Part shown: positions 1-12,600 of the stretch, piece by piece
Layout of the letters: the number at the start of each line of letters is the position of its first letter
Numbering within the stretch: the stretch's first letter is position 1
Notes under the pieces: generated by a model
Database searches by the model: none
Seen by the model: the letters and a program-made list of their open reading frames with translations, nothing else
Told to the model about the DNA's origin: nothing
Translations under genes and position numbers: made by a program
NCBI RefSeq assembly: GCF_043290135.1
Contig: NC_134703.1
Coordinates: forward strand, 114,863,005-114,927,004
DNA length: 64,000 nucleotides
Origin: Rhipicephalus microplus
Lineage: Eukaryota; Arthropoda; Arachnida; Ixodida; Ixodidae
Direction of reading: 5' to 3'

Positions 1-3000
1 GAGCTGTTGACTTGGTCCCAAGTTGGACCTGTGCCAACAAATGCCAATGACGCAAATAATGGCACTGCATAAGCGTGAGCCAAATATTTTTACAACCATA
101 TGAATATGACGGTTTGAGGACACATGCAATGCAGTTGTTAAGGCATACAGTGTGATGTGCATATGATGTCGGCAAAACTGAAAATCTTTTACTTGTATTC
201 ACATCTATTGTAATAAGCAAGTATTATTTATGACAGCATTCAGATATTTAACCATAGGGTAAAGAACCTTCGTTCTAACTGACTGACTGTAAACCTTAAA
301 TTTATTTCTTCTGTAAAGGTTATGGTTTTTAAAATTTGGTTACATATCTTGTGCTACAATACGAAACAGACAAGCATTCTCAAGAACCACGTGCAATAGC
401 TAGTACTTGTGGTTGAACCACATGCATTTTTTATTTAGTCTTGGGTACAATTAACCTGGGTTGCTAGTTCTACACAATCAAAACGATTCCTGCTAGATCA
501 ACTAGTACATGCATTCTGGCTCCACATCACTCGATTTAATTTATTTCCAGACTGACTGGTTCCCCTTTGATCCACTTTCAAACCACCTAGTTCCAGTTGA
601 TTTCATTTCCAGAATAGAGTGGTTCCTGTTGTAGACCAACTGGAATCAGCTGGTAGCTAGTTGGCTTCCAGCTGGTCACTACTGGTGCCGGCTAAAACCA
701 GCGAAAAAAAGAATATTTTCACCTGGGTTATTATCAGATCTGATGCATTAGTTCAAAATGTTTTCTCGTGTGCTTAAGGTGTCTTACACTGGGGATACAC
801 TATTAGATGGTGTATGGACAGTAAAACTTGTGCAGCAGTGTTTACTTAATGTCTGTCTCGTGTGCAAGCTTCCAGGGAACTCTAATGTAATTGGGACTTG
901 TCACTTGTGCAGCTGAAATTTTGCGTTTCAAGAGAAACCATGCAATCATGCTATGATGAATAAACTGCTTAGTATAGTGTAGTGCCATGAGCAAAATATT
1001 GCAAAAGTGAAAGTGCAAAGCTGTCATCTATGCAGAGTGAGAAGGAACAGAAAAAAAAAGAATGATAGAAAGAAGAACCAGTTTTAATTTCATGAAAGTT
1101 CTTCATTTTTGCTGCTTTCTACAGAACTGCTCTGCTAGTATAATAAGACCAGCACTCATGTCAGTCACTGTATTATTTTTCACTTGAAGATCTAGTCCCA
1201 TAAGACTTAACAGCTGTATGCCAAACTACTATATCACGTTGTAATCCTAATAGTACTTGATCCAGTGGCAGTTCAGTGACTATTGCTGAGGCTGATGTTA
1301 GTTCAATTCCTAGCAATGGCAGTAACATTCTGGTGCAAGCAGAGCGCAAGTGCAATGCAAGAACACTTGTATACTTGGAATAGAATAGAATGGATGTTTA
1401 TTTCGTGAGTAATAGATACCATGAGGAGTGAGAAAAAAAGATGCTTTTAGGCAGCTTTACAGTGTGCTCATCTCCTGTATGTTCAAGTGCTCTTGAAAGA
1501 ACCCTAGAAGACTGAAACTATTTTAGGGTTCCTCTGGTACAACGCGGGCAGCTGTAATGTTGCTTTTGGATGTTTACTCACATAACTTGTGTGAACTTGT
1601 TGCTTAATTACTATTCTAAAAAGTCAACAGCAGTTTTATTTCTCTGCACTAGCTTGTAAGTGGCAGTATGCACTTGAACTCAAAACCAGGCTTACTTACC
1701 TCAAGCAAGCTCCTGCAGTTACATTGTTATATATTTAGGAGAGTATTCATTGTTCAGTTTTAATAATTAAAATGAGGTGTAATGTTGTGTGTCGTTCTGT
1801 TATGAATTTAATATTTACAACCAGCATTGCCTGTATTTAAAGCATTATACTGTTTACAACTGTACAGTCAACAACACTGCTTTTTCAAACTACAAACAAA
1901 CTACTAACTTTTGTTAAATTCTAGAACATGTTCGTCTACTCTTGTATGAGGGATGTGCTTTTTTTTTTATCTATGAACCACTAACCTCGTTTGGTGGCCT
2001 TTTAGAAATTGGCACTTATGAACTGTATGAAAGTAGTCAGAGTAATAGAGTAACAGACTTAGTGCTTGAAATTGTCTTTCTAGATCTCGGTTTCGTACAC
2101 GGTTGCCTACTGGTGCTTGCTATGTTTGTATCAATAAGTGCTGCTTGATAGTTGCAAAGCCACTGACAATTTTATGCTGCCATTACTTAAACAAGAACAT
2201 ACTGGGTTATGCTTGACTCACACAAATGTTAATGTCGTTTGTACCTGCTTTTTCTAACATTTGCATCGGCCTAACAGCACTGGCTATTATTGCAGTGATT
2301 GCAATGTCTGAAAATATGGTGTTCACGTAGGCTGCAATGGTGCAGTTTTTATGGGTTCAGCTCTAAAACATGTTACTGGTTATGAATTTATATTTTGTAC
2401 TGGCTTTTGATACAGTTACATGTTCTTAGATGTTACATAGTGCAATATCAGACTTCATTGGTCAGAAATTATGACATATCATAGAATGCCAAACAGGTGC
2501 CCCCCTCCCCTCCCCGAGCAAGTGCCCGGGCCTTTTTTTTTTTTTTCGGGAAATCTGAGATAAGCACCAGCTAAGCCCCAATGACCGGTTCGGAACTATG
2601 CAAGGGCCACCCCTCCCCCCCTCTTCCAAATCTGGACAAATTATCCGTCACCGTAAGGGGGCATTTGCTTGGCATTTTACGATAGATCGGTTACTTGTAT
2701 AATTGCATGCATTATATTGGCACTGTCTCCCAAATTAAAGTTTGTTCTGGATAACTTTAAGCCAATAGCTTTCTTCTAATTTTAATTTAGGTATTTTAGT
2801 GAACTGGGCACTGGGCAGGCATTTCACTACTTAACATAAAATTACAGGTTTGATTGCTGACCACACCAGTTGCATCTTAGTGAGGCCACAATGTGAATTT
2901 ACTTGTGGTCTGACATTGCAGTGGTCACTGACAAGATTGAAATGGTTGATAATAATCTATAGCCACGAGCTAAGGCATTGCATTCAACTCAAAAGTAATT

Positions 3001-3543
3001 TTGGGGTATAAATTGTATTGGTCAATGAAATTGAAAGCGGCATCTTTGTCGTTTGCACAAGTGTCAATTCTCATTTCATGCTCTCATTTCGTGCTCAGTT
3101 AAAATGTTCATCAACCCCTAAAGCCAGTTGTCACTGAAGTCTTTTTATAGCATTTTGGTGCTCTGATGCTGAGAAAGTTAGTAGGTCACAGAGCCACCTT
3201 TATTTTCAAAATCAAGCAGACAGCCATGATAATAAGCAGAATTCAGTGTTTTATAGTCTCAATTTCAATTTATTCTTTCTCTTTCTGCCATGGAAAGTGC
3301 CTAAAGTATGTTTGGCAGTGGCTAGTACTGGTAAATATATGCAATTAAACATCACAGAAACAGTTTGAACATAAATTGTTACAATAAAAAAAATGCAATA
3401 ACAGTCAACATAGATTACACGTACTTGCAACAATACAAGAGCAGTGGGCTGTGCTTTTTGCAACATCTGCAGTGCATTCTGGTAGGCTCCACAACCGAAC
3501 AGGAATCAGCTCTGTTGTGAAGCGGGGGGTGTTTCACTTACAG
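1..3543. other. Non-coding upstream or intronic DNA
   Basis: AT-rich and CpG-poor with no exon I can support. It holds a degenerate patch rich in CCAGNTGG-like words at about 540-700, a small DNA transposon at 2484-2680 and simple tracts. It may be the first intron of the gene at 3576 if that gene has an upstream exon. Confidence 0.5.
2484..2680. mobile_element. MITE-like non-autonomous DNA transposon, about 197 bp
   Basis: The left end AATGCCAAACAGGTGCCCCC and the reverse complement of the right end, AAAATGCCAAGCAAATGCCC, align as imperfect terminal inverted repeats of about 22-25 bp. The interior has C and T tracts and no ORF. Target duplication is unclear. Confidence 0.55.
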
Positions 3544-3575
3544 TGTCTCTGGATGACAGTACACTTGAGGCCAAG

Positions 3576-3655
3576 ATGGAGCTCACTCAAGAGAAAGTCC
3601 TGGAAATTATAGAGTCAGCTTATCCCAACCCTGTGTCCATCGCTGATCTCTCCAA
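3576..3655 (+). CDS. Exon 1 (coding part) of the winged-helix/phosphorylase-like gene
   Basis: Encodes MELTQEKVLEIIESAYPNPV and onward, ending in the first two bases of Lys27. The donor is AA|GTGAGT at 3656. CAG at 3541-3543 could be an acceptor, and the frame between it and the ATG is open and protein-like (SLDDSTLEAK). Either the ATG is internal to a longer protein or a 5' UTR intron ends here. Confidence 0.8.
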
Positions 3656-6600
3656 GTGAGTACCCTTACCTTGCACGCAACTCAAGCTGCCGGGATTGTT
3701 CTGAAGCATGCCAGTCACACTGCAGTTTGTAACCGTTTGATGAAAATATGTGGCATTTAAAAGCGTTCTAGTTCAACCTAAGCTTCTACTGGCTGCTAAA
3801 TTGGAAAAAAAAATCTAATTTCCTATTTATACAACATTTATTAATACCTTTATCGGCAATTGAATAATAAGTGCTGACAAGTTTGCATTGGCGCCTCATT
3901 TGTTTCATAACACTTTCTATGAGTTTCTTGCTGAAACTTTCGGAGCACACATGCCGTGTGTGCAGTAAGTTGATATTTATTGAGAATTGAAAGGAAAATG
4001 TGGAGCCCCATAGGCAACCATTTATTTATGCAGTTCATTAAATCAGTGCTCTTGTTAAACTGACATTGGACCTTAACCAAGCTAACCACCTGCTCATTTT
4101 TTTTTCTTTTTTTGCCATATCTCTTAAACCGATGCATGGTGGCAGTGTGCACGACATTGAAAACGGTGTGCATGGAGGGAACACTGTTATCGCAGCAACA
4201 CTGGGAGCCCCCCTTGTTGCTAAAACAACAACAACTTCGTGTAGGAACACCAGCCGTGCCCCTGAAGAAGTTCACTTGCACCTGCGTGAGCTACTGTCGA
4301 AGAACCTCATCAAAGAGATGGAGTCCGGGAGCTTCACTCGTGTGGTCCAGAATGACACTGGCAAGTTGCCTTTCATGTGTAGCGGGTTGCAATCGTCCCT
4401 GGTGCTGCAAACTTGCCATCCTGGAATCCCTTTTGATACTGTAATTCTTTTGTTTGTCTTGCAAGCTTGGAACATAATGGTAGTGAAGCTGTGTATATAT
4501 TATAATATAAAATTAGATTGAAATGTCCTTCTTCCCATAAATATCGCTTCGCTTTTATCCTGTTAGTACAGCAAGCATGCACGTGAATGCCAGTGTGTTG
4601 AGATGTTCTGGGAAGTGTTGCGAAATCGGCGCTTCCATTCCAATTCCATTCCAGGGAATCGCAACTTGCCACAATATTATTCCTTTAAATTCCTTGGAAT
4701 TGAAAAGGTTAGCCCATTCCCACTTCGGGAATGGTCGGGCAGGTCAATTCTATTCCTACAGTTCCTCCACATAGGAAAGGCATATCTTGATGGCTTTGTC
4801 CAGCTAAGAATGATTGTAACAACACTAAGCTAATGTCATCAGATGCATTAAGAATAGCAAAATTATTCAAAACACGTTACCACGGTCGAGGGAGTAGCGT
4901 AGTGACTTATCTCGTGTTGTACAACTACACTACTGGTTCCCATATTGTTCTCCTGCTACCTATAGTATTTTCATGGTCAACACAATCTTAGGAAAAAAGT
5001 AAGTAAACAGTTGGAAGCACATGTATTTGCTTGTTTCAAGCGTGTTTTGCTACTTTCACAACATCTCTTTACTATAGCCAGCAGCTAGGAAACCTTGAAA
5101 CTTTTGCCATCACAAACCAGGAATGCTTTCTTGGTCTATTTAACTAGGTAACTACTAAGCCACATACATTGCTAGATCTCTTGTAAACACCACCATATAT
5201 CTAGTTGTAGTTGTGACACACTAGAAAAATTTAGACCAACCTTAATTTGCCGATTACTTCGGAATAGAAATTTCGTGCTTAGTGATGGCACACATATATG
5301 CAAATAGAAAAGCAGACAATGATGTATACAAAACGGCCATTATTTTTCTAAACTCTACCGCTTCTAACCAGTACAGAGCGTATAATTTCAAAGTAGGAGC
5401 ATAAATAGCCTTCAAACGGCTGCTACAGTAGGTACCGGCTAAGTCTTGATATTATATAAATGCGTTTGTGCATATGTCCTCCTGTGTGATTTGTTCACAC
5501 CTCTATGTATGTTGCTGTGATCGTGTATTTGCCGGGTAATTATAAAAGGTAATTAGTGACCACAAATTAATCTACATGTACGATGACACTCCACTTATTA
5601 TCCTATATATAATTCCGTAATAGAATTATCTTGATGAGACAATGCACATGCGCATATAGGCACAGGTTAACAAAAAATTTAGTAATATTATTAATTATTT
5701 GAGTCAACACTAATCACAAACTACTTAGCAAACTAGCAAGTTTAACTTATCTGTATTTTACTACCTTCACTTATCAGGAGGCAACAGAATTGGCAACTCC
5801 ACTGTGTAGTGTACAATTGTGGCAATGCACCAATGGCATGGAATCCAAAATGCTGTCTAGTGCGGACGTGCGTTTACTTGCTTTCGTTGCAATGCAGAGG
5901 TGAAGATGGTTCGCCTTGGGGGGGCACATCTTTTTTAGCTAACGAAAATCAGCACGTCTACAAACCTGGACTTTATTTCCGGAAAAAGACATAATTCTAT
6001 TCCCATGCGATTCCATGCAAAATGTGCTTAATTTCATTCCCATTCCATCCCTCCAAGCTTTGTCGCCATTCCATCCCGGGGTCGTGTGGAGTGATTGCGG
6101 ATTCATTTCGATTCCAGAGTGGGAACTCCACAACACTGGTTCTGGGCATGAAAGACATGAAAGAAGGCCTCAGCAGGAAAGGTTACTGAGAGCTGAGCTT
6201 ATGTGTCACCTTGACCAAAATAACAAACAGGATGGGACAGTCATATACATCCATTTTTAGAATGGAAATTAGCCTATATGTTCACTTTCATGAATTGAAA
6301 AGACGAGACGTATATGATTACCAGTGGCGTAGTCATGAGTAGCTAGTTCGGTGGGGTTCAACCCTCCTCCTACCTCAAACTTTCAAATTTGTATGTGTAT
6401 ATATGTGGACACAAAAACCACTCACACATTCATAAAGATGTGCCCCCCCCCCCCCATTCCATAAAAACATTTCTGGCTATGCCACTGGCCACTACATAAT
6501 TTTACTATGGAATAAGAACAGAATTGGCAACTCCACTGTGTAGTGTATAATTGTGGCAATGCACCAAGGGCATGGAAACCAAAATGCTCACTAGTGTGGA

Positions 6601-9600
6601 CGTGCGTTTACTTGCTTTCGTTGCAATGCAGAGGTGAAGATGGTTCGCCAAATGCCCACGGTACATGGCTCCCAGCAGCCGACCATTGCCATCATCACGG
6701 CCCAGTACTGTGAGAAGCTGGCTGTTGATGTCATGATTGAGAACAAGAACACCTTTGTGCGCTACAAGACTGAAGGTATTGGACACCTGATGTTTTTTGT
6801 TTGTTGAATTTTTTTTGTGATGATGGAGCTTGCTCATGTTTCTGGCTGTTTTGCGTTGAAGTGGAACAATCGTGCTTGTTTTATGCTTTTATTTTCATTA
6901 ACAAAGGAACAGTATCCTCAATGAAAACCTTTCACAGTTCAGTGATTTGTCTGAAATGGTCAAAGAGTGATGGGACGAAAAAGAGCATGATCGTGCAAGG
7001 TGTCCGGCAGCATTTCATGTCTTGTTACTTTCTGACTGCATGAACTGCATGAAGCTTATTTCGGATGCAGGCTTAGTGATGTGTCACTTAAAAGCACCAG
7101 CATCAGTCAGGCACACTGGCAGGTGCAACAGCGAAAGCACACTGGTTCGTCCGAGCACACAATGCATCGTGCATTGTGCGCAGTGGCCTTGACTCTGAGC
7201 TCTTGTGTCTCTACTCTTTTCTCGTGCAGGCGAGTCCAACGTGTACACCCTGGGCAACATTGGTGCTCACCGAGTGGTCTCCACAAAGCTACCGGCGGTT
7301 GGCCATTCCCGGGCAGCGATCATAGCTGCCGGCAACACGACCACACGTCTTCTGGGTATGGCCACCATCTCTTCGCTCTGCCAAAATCACAACACTGAGC
7401 GCAAGAGGGGGATCGATTGATGGCATGATTCTTTGTTAGACATAACCATGTGGTTTAACACTGAGCATAGTCATGTTGGCACGTAACACATACCTTTTTG
7501 TGACTTAGTACTACTCTCTTCAAGGGGAGATGCATTTAAAAAAGAAAGAGCGAGAGAAAGAGAGCCTCGATCTGAAGGAGTTAACTGACAGGCCTACTTC
7601 ATCAAATGCTTTGTTGGGCACGTTGGTTCATTCTGAAATAGGTTTGAGCACAAACGGACAACAAACAAGAAGAGTGAATGACTGTAAGAGCACTCACGTA
7701 TTACCAACTGGTTTTAATCAGCAGGCACACCTGTGTTGTACTGAAATTTATATTCCCATGTGTTTCCCGAATAAAATCAGTTGGTAGTGAGCGCTCGTAT
7801 ACTATCTCTCTTCTTGTATGTTGTCGCCCCGCCGTGGTGGTCTAGTGGCTAAGGCACTCGGCTGCTGACCCGCAGGTAGTGGATTCGTAACCCGGCTGCG
7901 GCGGCTGCCTTTCCGATGGAGGCGGAAATGTTGTAGGCCCGTGTGCCCAGATTTTGGTGCACGTTAAAAAACTCCAGGTGGTCGAAATTCATGGAGACCT
8001 CTACTATGGTGTCTCTCATAATCATATGGTGGTTTTGGGACGTTAAACCCCACATATCAATTCATCATTCTTGTGTGTTGTCCATTTGCATTCAAATTTA
8101 TTGTAGCCTTACTTCGTGTGACATTATGATTTGTTTTAATGAATTTATTGCCTCACCATTGCAGTGAAACTGTGATCCTTTTTTTTTTGCGTGAAATCGC
8201 GTAACCACTTAACTGTTAACATGAGTGTTGATGAACTGAAGATAAATTGACACCCAGTCACCCAGATATCGCATCTCATCGTCGAAAGAGGCAAGGTATG
8301 ATGCATCTACTGAAGAAAGCTGTTGCATGAGATATTCTTCAATGTAATCTAATATTTTTAAGTGAACAGTTTAATGTTACTACTTCTATAAAGCAGTGTG
8401 TCTCAAAAAGGATCCATAAATATTTCGGGGTGAAGTCTCGACGCCACATTTAAAGACACCCTGAACCTCTTTCCCATGTAACTATCGAATGACCTCACAG
8501 TCCTCACTATCAGAGTTTATTGCCTCACGAAGTGATTGCCACGAAAATTGCTCAATTTTGCCTAGAACGACTGGAGATACCTGGCGTGTGCCTTGAGTGC
8601 TTTTCCCTTCACTCGTCCCGATGAGTGCCCTGGAAGCTACGCGGGGAGAGGTGGCATGGGAGAGGTGGCATGGTGGCAGGTCAGCACGCGTTTTGAAATG
8701 TGTTCGCTCTGTCTATACTCTCATGCTCTTGCATTGCAGGAACGTTTCAGAAAGTCGACTATGTCTTCCTGGTTGGTGTTGGAGGCGGAGTACCTCACTA
8801 TACCGACCACACCCAGCACGTGCGCCTGGGTGACGTGGTAGTGTCAGCACCGAAGCGAGCGCCCACTGCCACCAATGGCAACACCAATGGTGGCACCAAT
8901 GCCACGGCAGGCCAGCACGTGTACCTGTTTGCCGAACAACAGCATCGCTCTCCCGACAATCCGCCTGGCAGTCGTGAGCCCTCGCCAACAGAGCTCGCCT
9001 ACAGCGTCAAAACATGGTGCCCGCCTGAGCTCAGGTAGCCTATGTCTGCATCAATTAAGCAAGGTTTTGCTTTACAGCCTAAGTTGATGTGGGCTTCTTC
9101 CAACGGCTAGCTGATCTTGGTGGTGATGTTGTCCACCATCATTGTCAGTGTCTGTTACAGCTGTCACACATAATGAGAAAAACTGTCGGGCCTCCGCAGT
9201 ACATGCAGCGCAGCCACAGCGACAGCTGGAGGAGGAGCCTTACTAGAGCACATTATAAACTCTCTTGGGGCACCTGCTACTAGTACACTTGTAAGGTACC
9301 CACTACGCCATTAATATAATCATAACTTTTGTGAAACGAAGCATCCACTATGCTGTTAGTCATCATTCTGCGGAGAAGCGAGGTATGCGCTGTAAAGGGT
9401 TATGTGCACTTTATTGATGCTGTGGTTAATGACAATGAATTATGGCTGAGCTTTTTGTAATGGGTCGGAAGCTGTACCACACCCATACGCAATTCGCAGT
9501 ATGGCATGTCTGATTGTCCTTTTATTCTTCTACCACGCTACATCGTATCTGCTACCCCGATTCCTTGCCCAACATGAAGCTCGTGCAGGGTCTTCTTGCA

Positions 9601-12600
9601 ATGAAGTTTGAAACACCAGCGGGGCTCGAATCCAGCTTCATCCTGGTTATTAACTGCAAAGCACTTCTCTGGTGACCAAAGGCATTTTGACCATTTCTAT
9701 CTGTCTTGGTGTCTACATCTGAGTGCTCTCATAGTCATCTCCTTAACAATATATAAAAGCTGAATCAGCATAGGAGGATGTGAGTGTATGACAAACCAGT
9801 GCTTCCTTTATTTTTTCAATGCCAGCCAGATGCACCCGATCCTGCCATTCACCACCCTCTCCTCTAGCCCTTTCCTGCTTGCACTCATCTACTAGCCTTC
9901 GTGCGTGCTTTGCGGTCATGGGGGAGAGAACCCATCATGTGGTGCCTCACAGCGTAAATTATACCAAGTAATTTTTTCTTCAGTTATGTACAGATGCGTG
10001 GGGCTGCATCTTGCATTCCTCGTGTTAACACTGTTGGTGGGCACAATGTCTCTGTAAGAGATAGGGTGTTTTGAGATAGCATATCGCTGTTTGCGTCGCA
10101 ATTCAGGCAACCAATGGGGACGTGACTGCAGCGCTGCTGCATGCGGCGGCGTTCATAGCACTGTGACGCGAAGGCAGCATTGCTTCGAGCCACAAAGAAG
10201 GAGCATGAAGGAACAAATCTGACAGACTTATGATATTGGAGAGGGTTGATATCATCGCGTCTCCGTGGGAAAGCGCTCAAATGTACGGGTGACGTAAGCA
10301 GCCCTACCCTACATGTGGTGTTGCATCACGACCACTCCTCGATCTAAGGTGGACCGATGGCTCCTGTTCAGGAGCGCACGTTTGCACTGGCATTGAAAGA
10401 AATGAGGGAGACGTTGGACAAACATGATTAACAGGCTGTAAAATGAATTTTGTTCATGCTTACTGCATACATCGTGAAGCTCTTTCCTTGTGTCACATGG
10501 GGCACATACTTGAGCCACACAGCCCATGGATTTGGAGTACGTGTGCACATGATTTACAGTCTTTATATTAGATAATTGTTGAGGTTTATTGTCTCAAAAC
10601 CACAACATGATCAGGAGGGCTGTGCTATAGGGCTCCAGAAATTTCGACCACACGGGGTTCTTTAATGTACACCTAAACTTAAATATGTGAGCTTCTAATA
10701 TTTTTGCCTCCACTGAAAATGAGGTGAACCAGCAACAGTGAAAATAGACCTAGGAAATTTTCACATGGTGGCAAATACATAGTTATTGCTCCGTGTGTCG
10801 TGCCATGTGAATTGCTCAGCAAACGGCTGCATTAAAGCCGGCCACCGATTACAAAAGGCTCAGCTGTAATTTTATTTTTTATTTGTAAAATTCTCAGGGT
10901 ACATTTGTACATGATAGAGGGGAGGCACGGAAATACAGATGAACAACAAAATAACTACAGGATTATGTACACACATTTAACATGAAGATAAATATTAAGA
11001 TGAACTTTTGCATGCAAGGAGTACACTTTATTAAAAGACAATGAACTAGAACCACAAAGAGTACACTAAACAGTCAATAACACTTATGCCGATTAGTACA
11101 GTTCACAATTCTGAGTTTATTAGTGCATTCTTAAATCGAGTGGGGTCGGTGATGCTTACTAATGATGCAGGTAGGTTATTCCAATCTATTGACGTCTTAG
11201 GGAGGAATGATTGTGAACATGCTAAGGTTTTGTGACGAGGTACGCTGACCTTGTACACGTGATCATGGCGAGCAGATTGGTACGATGCCGGGTGAATCCA
11301 AAGTGAGCGAAGGAAAGGATTGTGGTGATAGATTTTATGAAATAATGAGATGCATGAGTTCTTTCTGCGAATAGAGAGTAATGGAATATGGAGTGTACTC
11401 TTCATTAATGAAACACTAACAGAGCATTGATAATTACCTAGGATGAAACGAACAGCGCGATTTTGTACCAATTCAATTTCGTTAATTAATGTGACTTGAT
11501 GTGGATCCCAGATGGATAAAACATATTCCAATTTGGGGCGGACAAAGCTTATATATAGCAGTCATTTTAATTGTACAAGTGCAAACGAAAAATTTCTTTT
11601 CGAATATCCTAATGAGCGGTTAGCTTTTGATGTTATGTAATTTATGTGCTACTTCCAAGAGAGGTCATTTGTAATATGAATGCCAAGATGACGGTAGGTG
11701 CTAAGAGATTGAAGGGGGCAGTTATTTAGTGCATAGGCAGTTAGTAGTTAATTAATTGTTAGTAGCAACAGTATTGCCAGCATAATCAACTATGTAGGTG
11801 GACAGATTGCTTTGCACTTGTATAATAAAGTACCAGCTTTCATGTCGTGTGAGTTGTGCAATTGGTGGGTATTTTAAAGCTATCCACCTATTGCAAGGGG
11901 CTAAGCCACAAATGCTTCTCAGCAGTGGCAACAAAGTTTTGTGTATTTGCATAGTATAACTCCATGTGATTTGCTTGCTGAGTGGTTAAAGATGCTGTAT
12001 GATACAAATGTCTGTGTCACAATTCATCTTCAATGGCTTGGCCGTAGCATCCTCTATAGACGGTTTTATGCAGGCTCTTTGTTAGGCTCAACAGCAGTGC
12101 ACAGTTTGTCGTGACTTTTGCTTGTTAAGGTCTTGTTGCGACTCAATGCTTCTGAGCAATGAAGTTCCATTTTCAGCAGCAGCATCAACAGTAGAAATAC
12201 CAGTTTATTGCAGGATGAAAAAAAGGGAAAAAAGAGAAAGAGACAGAGGAAAGGCAGTGATGTTAAGCAGTTTAGCATAACTATTATACTACCCTGCAGA
12301 GAGGAAAGGGATGGGGGGAATCGATAGATGAGTAAAGAAAGAGGGGGAGTGCACACGCACGTGACGTCACAAAGCAGAGCGGTGTTCTTGTGGTGTTCTT
12401 GGTATCATTATGATACAAGTGTTCCCTTTGCACCCCCTGGCTGATTAATGCACTTGCGTACCTTCACTCATTACTTCAGCAGTACTTCAACTTGTTCCAT
12501 GCAACATCCAGTCACAGTTTACGACCTCTGCAATCTATGTTCTTCTGCTGTGCAGGCTGCAGGAGCTGGCTGAAAAGATGTGGCAGCAGGGCTCAGCAGA

